Shown here: piece by piece, positions 16,349 to 24,061 of the stretch
How positions within the stretch are numbered: the stretch's first letter is position 1
How the letters are laid out: every line of letters begins with the position of its first letter
Source: Agromyces sp. 3263
GTDB lineage: Bacteria; Actinomycetota; Actinomycetes; Actinomycetales; Microbacteriaceae
Length of the DNA: 64,000 nucleotides
Reading direction: 5' to 3'
NCBI RefSeq assembly: GCF_031456545.1
Contig: NZ_JAVDUV010000001.1
Span: 682,001-746,000, forward strand
Notes under the pieces: model-generated
Database searches by the model: none
Seen by the model: the letters and a program-made list of their open reading frames with translations, nothing else
What the model was told of the DNA's origin: nothing
Made by a program: the position numbers and the translations under genes

Positions 16349-16552
16349 ATGAACCCCTTCCTCGCCGCGCTCGAGATCCTCGCCCTGCTCGCCGGAAGCG
16401 TCGCCTGCCTGGTGGCGCTCGCCGCCGTGTCCGAGTCGCCGCTCCTGCGGCGCCGACGGTCCGAGCAGCACTCCGCGGCCGACCGGAAGGCCGAGCAGCC
16501 GGCGGATGACGCCGAGCTCACGTCCGGGCCCCGCGTGCGCAGCGCCGGCTGA
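16349..16552 (+). CDS. Possible small single-pass membrane protein
   Basis: A 67-residue reading frame starting at an ATG with GTGAGGTG a few bases upstream. Residues about 3-27 form one hydrophobic helix (FLAALEILALLAGSVACLVA), followed by a basic stretch (RRRR) and a charged tail. The codon usage looks real, with C/G third positions in the helix. No family is recognisable and it could be spurious; it stands alone between a regulator and an operon. Confidence 0.4.
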   Translation: MNPFLAALEILALLAGSVACLVALAAVSESPLLRRRRSEQHSAADRKAEQPADDAELTSGPRVRSAG

Positions 16553-16613
16553 CGCCCTACGACGGAGCCGCCGCACAGGGCGCTCACTGACTCGCCGACG
16601 CGTCCGGTCGCAG

Positions 16614-16670
16614 CGAGTGGCCACGATCGGCGCTTTCGCGCGCCCGCAGCCCGCCAGAAGTGACCACTCG
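16614..16670. repeat. 57-bp inverted-repeat structure
   Basis: Arms CGAGTGGCCAC (16614-16624) and GTGACCACTCG (16660-16670) pair with one mismatch around a 35-nt GC-rich interior. It lies in a 332-bp stretch (16553-16884) without a confident gene. The rest of that stretch holds two direct copies of GGTCGCAGCGCTCC, then the promoter and operator of the next operon. Confidence 0.45.
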
Positions 16671-16781
16671 GCGTTCCGGGCGGGCGCGCCGCCGCGTGCT
16701 GCGCCCCGGTCGCAGCGCTCCCGGCGCGCGGGTCGCAGCGCTCCGGGCGCGCGCGCCGCAGCGCCGCCCCGCACAGGGGTG

Positions 16782-16810
16782 TTGCGCATTCGCCATGCCT
16801 GTCCTACACT
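16782..16810 (+). promoter_or_regulatory. Sigma70-type promoter of the Gfo/Idh-DUF993-isomerase operon
   Basis: TTGCGC (16782-16787) and TACACT (16805-16810) with a 17-nt spacer. The LacI-type operator begins at the next base, the same arrangement as at 1468-1514. The start codon lies 75 bp downstream. Confidence 0.65.
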
Positions 16811-16828
16811 CGGGTAAACGCTTTCCCG
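16811..16828. promoter_or_regulatory. LacI-type operator CGGGTAAACGCTTTCCCG
   Basis: A palindrome with GGG/CCC arms and an ACGCTT core, directly adjacent to the -10. It most resembles the site at 29154 before the sugar ABC importer, so the two may be read by the same regulator. Confidence 0.7.
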
Positions 16829-16884
16829 CAGCGAAGCGGCGGCTCCCGCCTCCGCCCGCTCCCGGCTCGAACAGGAAATCCACC

Positions 16885-18219
16885 GTGGCAGAGCAGACCA
16901 CCCCGCAGGCCGACCAGCACGGCAGCGAACAGCAGACCGCGCCCGAGACCATCGGCATCATCATGAACGGCGTCTCGGGCCGCATGGGCTACCGACAGCA
17001 CCTCGTGCGGTCGATCCTCGCGATCCGCGAGCAGGGCGGCGTGCTCCTCGCCGACGGCGAGACCCGCGTGCAGGTCGAGCCGATCCTGGTCGGCCGCAGC
17101 GAGAAGAAGCTCGCCGACCTCGCCGCCAAGCACGGCATCGAGCACTGGACGACGAACCTCGACGAGGCGCTCGCCGACGACCGCTGGCAGATCTACGCCG
17201 ACTTCCTCGTCACGAAGGCGCGCGCGCAGGCCATCAAGAAGGCGATCGCGGCGGGCAAGGCCATCTACACCGAGAAGCCGACGGCCGAGTCCTTCGAGGA
17301 GGCGCTCGAGCTGGCTCGCCTCGCCGAGGCGGCAGGCATCAAGAACGGCGTCGTGCACGACAAGCTCTACCTCCCGGGCCTGCAGAAGCTGAAGCGGCTC
17401 ATCGACTCGGGCTTCTTCGGGCGCATCCTGAGCGTGCGCGGCGAGTTCGGCTACTGGGTCTTCGAGGGCGACTGGCAGCCCGCGCAGCGGCCCAGCTGGA
17501 ACTACCGCGCCGAGGACGGCGGCGGCATCATCGTCGACATGTTCCCCCACTGGAACTACGTGCTCGAGAACCTCTTCGGCCGCGTCGAGTCGGTCTACGC
17601 CCGCGCGGTCACCGAGATCCCCGAGCGCGTCGACGAGCAGGGCCACCCCTACGCGGCCACCGCCGACGACGCCGCCTACGCGATCTTCGAACTCGAGGGC
17701 GGCGTGGTCGCGCAGCTCAACTCGAGCTGGACGACCCGCGTGAACCGCGACGAGCTCGTCGAGTTCCAGGTCGACGGCACGCACGGCTCGGCCGTGGTCG
17801 GCTTGTTCGGCTGCAAGATCCAGCCCCGCAACGCCACCCCGAAGCCGGTGTGGAACCCCGACCTCGCCGACGAGCACGACTACGCCGCCGACTGGATCGA
17901 GTCCCCCGGCAACCGCGAGTTCGAGAACGGCTTCAAGACGCAGTGGGAGGAGTTCATCCGCCACGTCGTCGAGGACGCCCCGAACCACTACGACTTCCTC
18001 GCCGGCGCCCGTGGCGTGCTCCTCGCGGAGGAGGGCCTCAAGTCCTCCGCCGAGGGCCGCCGCATCACGCTGCCCGTCGTGGCGCTCGACGGCGCGTCGA
18101 CGGATGCCGCGGGTGGAGCGGGTGGAGCGGATGCCGCGGGCACAGCCGAGACCACGGGCACCACGGATGCCGCGGCGCCGGCGTCCGTCGAAGCCCCCGA
18201 GCTCACCGGGGCGCGCTGA
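16885..18219 (+). CDS. Gfo/Idh/MocA family oxidoreductase with low-complexity tail
   Basis: A 444-residue enzyme from the GTG at 16885, preceded by AGGAAA. The nucleotide-binding start is atypical (IGIIMNGVSGRMGYR rather than GxGxxG); the family EKP is present (IYTEKPTAES), followed by GVVHDKLYLPGLQKL and the barrel-like C-terminal domain with DYAADWIESPGN. This subgroup is always around 390-400 residues in its conserved part. The last 40 or so residues are Ala/Gly/Thr repeats encoded by three copies of GGATGCCGCG and look like expanded filler. It is the first gene of a coupled three-gene operon with a DUF993 protein and a TIM-barrel isomerase. Confidence 0.85.
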   Translation: MAEQTTPQADQHGSEQQTAPETIGIIMNGVSGRMGYRQHLVRSILAIREQGGVLLADGETRVQVEPILVGRSEKKLADLAAKHGIEHWTTNLDEALADDRWQIYADFLVTKARAQAIKKAIAAGKAIYTEKPTAESFEEALELARLAEAAGIKNGVVHDKLYLPGLQKLKRLIDSGFFGRILSVRGEFGYWVFEGDWQPAQRPSWNYRAEDGGGIIVDMFPHWNYVLENLFGRVESVYARAVTEIPERVDEQGHPYAATADDAAYAIFELEGGVVAQLNSSWTTRVNRDELVEFQVDGTHGSAVVGLFGCKIQPRNATPKPVWNPDLADEHDYAADWIESPGNREFENGFKTQWEEFIRHVVEDAPNHYDFLAGARGVLLAEEGLKSSAEGRRITLPVVALDGASTDAAGGAGGADAAGTAETTGTTDAAAPASVEAPELTGAR

Positions 18220-18221
18220 CC

Positions 18222-19496
18222 ATGACCGCGATCACCCTCATCGACGGCACCGGCGATCTGCGCGCCGTGCCGCTCGCGGAGGCGCCGGCGTTCTCGAAGC
18301 CGCGGCATCCCCTCACGAGCCGGATCGCCTATGCGGCCGCGCACGTGGTGCCCAAGCCGTTCGCCGACAACACGCCCGGCGAGCCGGCCGACATCGACTG
18401 GGACGCGACGCTCGCGTTCCGCCACCACGTGTGGGCGTGGGGGCTCGGCGTCGCCGACGCGATGGACACCGCGCAGCGCAACATGGGGCTCGATGCCCTG
18501 GCCACGCGCGCGCTGATCAGCCGTAGCGCCGCGGAAGCGGCATCCGTCGGGGGCAGGCTGGTCGTGGGCGTGAACACCGACCACGTCGACGAGGAGCACA
18601 TCTCGCTCGAGCAGGTCATCGACGCCTACAAGGAGCAGCTCCACCACACGGAGGATGCGGGTGCGGGCGTCGTGCTCATGGCGAGCCGGCATCTCGCGCG
18701 GGCGGCCCGCACGGCCGACGACTACCGCCGTGTCTACCGCGAGGTGCTCGCCGCGGCGGGCGCCCCGGTCGTGCTGCACTGGCTGGGGCCGGCGTTCGAT
18801 CCGAGCCTCACCGGATATTTCGGTTCCGCCGACACGGATGCCGCGGCGTCGACGCTCCTGCAGATCATCGAGTACAACCGCGACAAGGTGCAGGGCGTGA
18901 AGATGAGCCTGCTCGACGCCGACGCCGAGATCGCGGTACGCGAGAAGCTCCCCGAGTCGGCGCGCATGTTCACGGGCGACGACTTCCACTACGTGGGGCT
19001 CATCGAGGGCGACGAGCGCGGCCACTCCGACGCGCTGCTCGGTGCGTTCGCGGCGCTCGCGCCGAACGCGTCGGCGGCGATCCAGGCGCTCGACCGTGGT
19101 GACGTCGCGGCGTACCGCGAGATCCTCGCCCCGACCGAGCCGCTCTCGCAGCAGGTCTTCGCCGCGCCGACGTACTACTACAAGACGGGCGTCGCGTTCC
19201 TGTCCTGGCTGAACGGCCACCAGGCCGCGTTCCAGATGGTGGGCGGCCTGCACGCCGCCCGCAGCCTGCCGCACCTCTCCCGCATCGTCGAGCTGGCGAA
19301 CGCATCGGGCTCGCTCGAGCGGCCCGAGCTCGCGGCCGCCCGCTGGCACTCGCTGCTGACGCTCGACGGCATCGACGTCACGGCGGCGGTCCCGGCATCC
19401 GCTGACGATGAGGCGACCCCTGAGACGGTGGATGCCCCTGAGACGACGGCTGCCGCAGCCGAGGCCCCGTCCGACGACGTCGAGGTGCTCGCATGA
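18222..19496 (+). CDS. DUF993 family, dihydrodipicolinate-synthase-like protein
   Basis: A 424-residue protein of the aldolase-like DUF993 family: SRIAYAAAHVVPKP, WDATLAFRHHVWAWGLGVADAMDTAQRNMG and VVLHWLGPAFDPSLTGYFG are characteristic, with a candidate Schiff-base Lys in DKVQGVKMSLLD. The fold should be a TIM barrel related to DapA/NanA, so a retro-aldol or dehydratase reaction on a keto-sugar acid is plausible. It begins 2 bp after the upstream stop and its own stop overlaps the next start (ATGA). The last 45 residues are a Thr/Ala/Glu-rich tail similar in style to the tail of the upstream enzyme. The exact reaction is not established. Confidence 0.8.
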   Translation: MTAITLIDGTGDLRAVPLAEAPAFSKPRHPLTSRIAYAAAHVVPKPFADNTPGEPADIDWDATLAFRHHVWAWGLGVADAMDTAQRNMGLDALATRALISRSAAEAASVGGRLVVGVNTDHVDEEHISLEQVIDAYKEQLHHTEDAGAGVVLMASRHLARAARTADDYRRVYREVLAAAGAPVVLHWLGPAFDPSLTGYFGSADTDAAASTLLQIIEYNRDKVQGVKMSLLDADAEIAVREKLPESARMFTGDDFHYVGLIEGDERGHSDALLGAFAALAPNASAAIQALDRGDVAAYREILAPTEPLSQQVFAAPTYYYKTGVAFLSWLNGHQAAFQMVGGLHAARSLPHLSRIVELANASGSLERPELAAARWHSLLTLDGIDVTAAVPASADDEATPETVDAPETTAAAAEAPSDDVEVLA

Positions 19497-20371
19497 GCGC
19501 CCACCCGCGCCTGTCGCTGAACCAGGCCACGATCAAGTACGCCTCGCTCGACGAGGCCCTCCAGGTCACCGCGGCCGGCGGCTACGAGTCGATCGGCCTG
19601 TGGCGCGAGCCGGTGCACGCGGTCGGCCTCGACGAGGCGGCGCGCCGCCTGGGCGACTCGGGTCTGCGCCTCTCGACCTACTGCCGCGGCGGCTTCTTCA
19701 CGATGCCCGAGGGGCCCGCCCGGCGCGCGTCGATCGACGACAACCGCCGTGGCATCGAGGAGACGGCCACGCTCGCCGCCGCCGGCGCCGCGGGCTCGAC
19801 GTCGACCTACGTGCTGGTGGCGGGCGGCATCCCCGACGGCTCCACCGACCTCCTGGGGGCCCGCGCCCGCGTCGCCGACGCCCTCGCCGAGCTCGCGCCC
19901 GACGCGGCGGCGGCGGGGGTCACGCTCGCGATCGAGCCGCTGCACCCGATGTACGCGTCGGATCGCGCCGTGGTCTCGACGCTGAAGCAGGCGCTCGACC
20001 TCGCGGCCCCGTTCGACCCGTCGGTGGTCGGCGTCACCGTCGACACGTTCCACATCTGGTGGGACCCCGAGGTGCTGCCGCAGATCGCCCGCGCGGGCGC
20101 CGAGGGCCGCATCGCGACCTACCAGGTCTGCGACTGGAAGGCGCCGCTGCCGGCCGACGTCCTCCTCGGCCGCCATTACCCGGGTGATGGCGTCATCGAC
20201 TTCGCGTCGCTCACCGACGCGGTCGAGGCGACCGGCTACCGGGGCGACGTCGAGGTGGAGATCTTCAACCAGGAGATCTGGGACACCCCCTACGCCGAGG
20301 TCGTCGCGCGCACCGCCGCTGGCTTCGGCTCGGCGGTCGCGCCGCACCTCGCGGCATCCGTCACCGTCTGA
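19493..20371 (+). CDS. Sugar phosphate isomerase/epimerase family TIM-barrel protein
   Basis: A 292-residue xylose-isomerase-like TIM barrel. Probable metal ligands are the Glu of IEPLHPMY, the Asp and His of VDTFHIWWDP, the Asp of YQVCDWK and the Glu of DVEVEIF, the order seen in IolE/IolI, EndoIV and tagatose epimerases. It would isomerise or epimerise a keto-sugar or its acid. It is the last gene of the operon; its 3' end overlaps the convergent membrane-protein gene by 11 bp. The operon logic (oxidise, isomerise, cleave) resembles inositol or 3-keto-sugar catabolism, but the substrate is unknown. Confidence 0.85.
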   Translation: MSAHPRLSLNQATIKYASLDEALQVTAAGGYESIGLWREPVHAVGLDEAARRLGDSGLRLSTYCRGGFFTMPEGPARRASIDDNRRGIEETATLAAAGAAGSTSTYVLVAGGIPDGSTDLLGARARVADALAELAPDAAAAGVTLAIEPLHPMYASDRAVVSTLKQALDLAAPFDPSVVGVTVDTFHIWWDPEVLPQIARAGAEGRIATYQVCDWKAPLPADVLLGRHYPGDGVIDFASLTDAVEATGYRGDVEVEIFNQEIWDTPYAEVVARTAAGFGSAVAPHLAASVTV

Positions 20372-21233
20372 CGTTCCCCCTCCGCGCCCGCTCGAGGGAG
20401 GCGTAGAACACGACGTAGACGACGGCCGACAGCACGATGCCGCCGACGAACAGCCAGGCGCTCGGCCGCTGCCACTGGAAGTCGCCGATCCGCACGACGA
20501 TCGCGATGAGGATGCAGGCGAGGCTCGCCAGCTGCGCCTGGAACACGTGGCGGAACGCCGACCACCGGTCGTCCCACAGCATCCACACGTTGACGAGGCC
20601 CGGCAGCGTGAGCACCGCGCCGACGACACGGGCCGTGAGCGGGGTGACGTCCCACGCCCAGGCGCCGATGAGCAGCGACGGGGAGATGAAGAGCACCAGG
20701 CCCGTGACGGATGCCGCGGCGCCGACGAGCGCGAGCACGTACCGCCATGGCGCGGCGATCTCGATGTCGTCGCCCTCGGGCATGCCGTCGTCCTCGCGGA
20801 GGTTCAGGATGATCGCGATGAGGATCAGCACGGGCGTGCACGCGTAGAGGGTGGCCCACGTGATGAACGAGACGTGGCCGAAGTGGAAGCGGTCCCAGTG
20901 CAGGATCGTGGCGATGGCGAGCAGCGTCGCGAAGACGAGCACCGCCGGGAACCCGTGCCGCACCCGATGCCAGCGCCGCTGCACCGCCACCTGCGCGAAG
21001 AACCAGATGCCGCCCGCGTAGGCGGAACCGAGCAGCATGGCGGTCATCGGCGGGGCGATCGTCCAGGCGAAGTGCTGCTCGGTGCCGCCCGGCAGCACGA
21101 GCAGCAGGAACGCGGCGGCGACGAGGAACGGGATGATCACGTAGGCGACCACGCGCGTGTAGGGCAGCACCCGGTCCTCAGGTCCGGCGTGGTGCCGGTC
21201 GGGCGCATGCGTTGCGGGTGCTGCGTCGCTCAT
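20361..21233 (-). CDS. Polytopic membrane protein of unknown function
   Basis: A 290-residue protein with about eight hydrophobic segments in pairs, a soluble N-terminus rich in His/Asp (residues 1-25), and an acidic loop NLREDDGMPEGDDIEIAAPW between segments 4 and 5. The ATG at 21233 is preceded by GAGGAGGC. No transporter or enzyme motif is visible. It ends inside the last codons of the convergent isomerase gene. It could be a conserved actinobacterial integral membrane protein; I do not recognise the family. Confidence 0.7.
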   Translation of the reverse strand: MSDAAPATHAPDRHHAGPEDRVLPYTRVVAYVIIPFLVAAAFLLLVLPGGTEQHFAWTIAPPMTAMLLGSAYAGGIWFFAQVAVQRRWHRVRHGFPAVLVFATLLAIATILHWDRFHFGHVSFITWATLYACTPVLILIAIILNLREDDGMPEGDDIEIAAPWRYVLALVGAAASVTGLVLFISPSLLIGAWAWDVTPLTARVVGAVLTLPGLVNVWMLWDDRWSAFRHVFQAQLASLACILIAIVVRIGDFQWQRPSAWLFVGGIVLSAVVYVVFYASLERARRGNVRR

Positions 21234-21283
21234 GGGGTGCCTCCTCGGGATGGGTGGGCGGATGCCGCGTGCGCGGCGGTCGG

Positions 21284-23887
21284 TCAGGTCGGCGGGTCCG
21301 GTGTCCCACCGCGACCCAGGGCGATGGCGACGGCCTCGTCGAGGGGAAGCCGGCGGCCGTGCGCGCGGGCGGCCTCGAAGACCGGGGCGGCCGGCGAGGC
21401 GAGGAGGCCGTCGATGAACTGCTGGTGGAACGAGAACGACGGCGCGTTGTAGAGCCCGGTGCGCTCGCGAGCCACCTCCGCCGCGCCGATGAGGGTGCCT
21501 GCCCGCTCCACGTCGCCCGTGCCGGCCGCCACCGCCGTCAGCCCCTCGAGCCCGTAGGCGATGCCCTCGTCGTGGTGCAGGCGCTCGGAGTTGGCGAGGC
21601 TCTCCTCGAAGCACTCCCTCGCGACGTCGAAGGCGCCGAGCAGCACCTCGACCCAGCCGCGGTGGTGCAGCGCGATCGCCTCGCCGAGGTCGTCGCTCTG
21701 CCGCTTGGCCACGGCGATGCTCTCGTCGAAGCGGGCGAGGGCCGCGTGCACCTCCTGCCGGAACAGCGCCACCCGGCCGAGGGTGACGAGCGCCATGGCC
21801 TCGCCCCAGGTGTCGCCTGCCTCGCGGAAGAGGGACAGGCTCGCCTCCAGCGCCTCGTCGGCCCGGGTGGCGTCGGGTTCGCGCGCCCCGAGGAGTGCGA
21901 GGCCGAGGGAGATGAGCGCCAGCGCTTCGCCCGAGCGCTCCCCTTCGCGCCGGAACAGGGCCGCGCTCTCTCCGAGCCCCGGCACCAGCCACTCGTCGGG
22001 GTCCCGCCAGAAGGCGATCGCTCGGGTGAAGTACAGCGCGGTGGCACGCGTGAGATCGTCGAGCTCGTCGCCCGAGTCGAGCGGTTCGCGCATCCACGCC
22101 TGCACTTCGCCGAGGTGCCCGTGCACCCACCAGTACACGTACAGCGTCCATGCGAAGTGGGCGGCGGTCGCCCACTGGCGCGTGTCGAGCAGGTGCCTCG
22201 CGGTCGCACGGAGGTTGTCGCCCTCCTCGGCCAGCCGGGTGATCCAGGCCAATTGGGCGGGGCCCTCGAGCTCGTACTCCGCCTGCTCGCCGAGGCGCAC
22301 GTAGTACCGGGCATGGCGGTCTCGCAGCGCCCGGGCGTCCTCGTGGCCGTCGAGCTCAGCGAGCGCGTACTCGTGCACCGTCGACAGCATGGTGAACACC
22401 GCGCGGTCGCCACGGTCCTGCTGGCGCACCAGGCTGCCGTCGACGAGCGCCGCGAGGTCGTCGATGGTGTCGGCGTCGGGGATGCCCTCCGCGATCCACT
22501 CGGCGGCGTCGAGGGTGAAGCCGCCCGAGAACAGGCCGAGCCGCGCGAGCAGCTCGCGCTGCGACGCGGTGAGCAGCTGCGTGCTCCACTCGATGGTGGA
22601 CCTGATCGTGCGCTGGCGTTCGGGCAGGTCGCGTGCGCCGCCGCCGAGCACGAGCAGCCGGTTGCCGAGCCGCTGCAGGAGCTCTGCGGGGGCGAGCACG
22701 CGGGCCCGGGCGGCCGCGAGCTCGAGCGCCAGGGGCACGCCGTCGAGCGCCGCGCAGATGCCGACCACGTCCTCGACGTTGTCGACGGTGAGCTCGAAGT
22801 CGGGCTTGGCGGCGCGCACGCGTTCCACGAACAACGCCACGGCGGGCGATGCGAGCGCGCGCGCCAGGTCGGCGCCGTGCCGCAGGTCGGGCAGCGGCAG
22901 CGGCCCGAGCTCGATGCCGTGCTCGCCCGAGATCCGCAGCAGGATGCGGCTGGTCGCGAGCACCGTGAGACGCGGGGCATCCGTCAGCAGCGACCGGATC
23001 GTCGGGGCGGCCTCGACCACCTGCTCGACGTTGTCGAGGAGGAGCAGCATGCGCCGGTCGCGCACCGCCATGCGCAGCTTCTCGTCGAGCGTGCCGTCGC
23101 CGACGTCGATCACCCCGAGCGCATTGGCGATCGCCACGGCGACCTGCGCCGGGTCGGTCACGGGTGAGAGGTCGACGAACGCGATGCCGCCGGTGAAGCG
23201 GTCGCGCAGCCGATTCGCGGCGTCCAGGGAGAGCCGGCTCTTGCCGATGCCGCCCGGACCGGTGAGCGTCACGAGCCGGACGTCGTCGTCGGAGAGCAGG
23301 TCGACGACCGCCTCGAGCTCACGATCACGGCCGATCAGGGCGGTGAGCGCGGCCGGCAGCGAGGCGCTGCGCTCGACCGGGTCCGCCGCCCCCGTCGTGG
23401 GAGCCGCCGCACTCGTGAAGCGCTCGGCGAGCAGCGTGGCGAGGTCGGCGCGCACGAGGTCGGCGAGCTGCTCGGCGTCGGTGAAGTACGCGTACGAGGC
23501 GCGGTCGTCGGCCTTGATGCGTTCGAGGAGCTCCTGCAGCCGCGGCTCGCGGGTCCCGCCCTCGCGAACGTAGACGAGCTTGGGCAGCTGCGGCGGCGCC
23601 AGGCGGTACTCGTCCTCCAGTCCCGACAGCTCCTCGCCCGGTGCCACCCAGCCGTACTGCTCGCCGTACAGCCCCACGAAGATGTCGCTCTGCGCCAGGT
23701 AGGCGCGGTAGAGCTCGCGCGGCGGATGCGGCCGGGCGCCGAGCTCGAACATGACCGGGGCCAGGCCCAGCTGCTCGACCGCGGCGCGCACCGCACGACG
23801 CTCCGTCGCCAGCTCGCGGAGCGTCGAGCTCACGAACACGCGGAGGCGCTGGTCAGGGGTGCGGATCGGCCGATCAGCCGGGCTCAT
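21284..23887 (-). CDS. DUF4062-STAND ATPase with TPR-like C-terminus
   Basis: An 867-residue signalling-type ATPase. Residues about 14-105 are a DUF4062 domain (LRVFVSSTLRELATERRAV, FVGLYGEQYGWVAPG). A STAND/NB-ARC module follows (Walker A GPGGIGKSRL, Walker B LLLLDNVEQV, LATSRILLRISGE, DGVPLALELAAARA), then a winged-helix region and about 350 residues of helical repeats with TPR character (EALALISLGLALLGA, AMALVTLGRVALFRQ). There is no transmembrane segment and no C-terminal HTH. The family is common in actinobacteria, where it is usually taken as a regulatory or sensory ATPase. A candidate -10 CAGACT ends 6 nt before the ATG, suggesting a leaderless transcript. The ligand and output are unknown. 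Confidence 0.85.
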   Translation of the reverse strand: MSPADRPIRTPDQRLRVFVSSTLRELATERRAVRAAVEQLGLAPVMFELGARPHPPRELYRAYLAQSDIFVGLYGEQYGWVAPGEELSGLEDEYRLAPPQLPKLVYVREGGTREPRLQELLERIKADDRASYAYFTDAEQLADLVRADLATLLAERFTSAAAPTTGAADPVERSASLPAALTALIGRDRELEAVVDLLSDDDVRLVTLTGPGGIGKSRLSLDAANRLRDRFTGGIAFVDLSPVTDPAQVAVAIANALGVIDVGDGTLDEKLRMAVRDRRMLLLLDNVEQVVEAAPTIRSLLTDAPRLTVLATSRILLRISGEHGIELGPLPLPDLRHGADLARALASPAVALFVERVRAAKPDFELTVDNVEDVVGICAALDGVPLALELAAARARVLAPAELLQRLGNRLLVLGGGARDLPERQRTIRSTIEWSTQLLTASQRELLARLGLFSGGFTLDAAEWIAEGIPDADTIDDLAALVDGSLVRQQDRGDRAVFTMLSTVHEYALAELDGHEDARALRDRHARYYVRLGEQAEYELEGPAQLAWITRLAEEGDNLRATARHLLDTRQWATAAHFAWTLYVYWWVHGHLGEVQAWMREPLDSGDELDDLTRATALYFTRAIAFWRDPDEWLVPGLGESAALFRREGERSGEALALISLGLALLGAREPDATRADEALEASLSLFREAGDTWGEAMALVTLGRVALFRQEVHAALARFDESIAVAKRQSDDLGEAIALHHRGWVEVLLGAFDVARECFEESLANSERLHHDEGIAYGLEGLTAVAAGTGDVERAGTLIGAAEVARERTGLYNAPSFSFHQQFIDGLLASPAAPVFEAARAHGRRLPLDEAVAIALGRGGTPDPPT

Positions 23888-24061
23888 GCTCAGAGTCTGT
23901 TCCTCCCGGCATCCGCCTGTAAATAGCCCGGTGGAAGCGCGAGCATGCGAGGCGAGCCCGTGCGGCCGTCGCGCGTGGATGCTGGCGGCGCGACGGCGCC
24001 CGGCGGTACACTCGCGCCGTGGCGACCGACCGTCGCCGTCCTGACGCTCCGAGGGAGTCGC

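Noticed and set aside
21284..23887. Avs-type phage defence protein
   Set aside because: It has a STAND ATPase and repeats, but no nuclease or other known effector domain; DUF4062-STAND proteins are common actinobacterial genes without proven defence roles.
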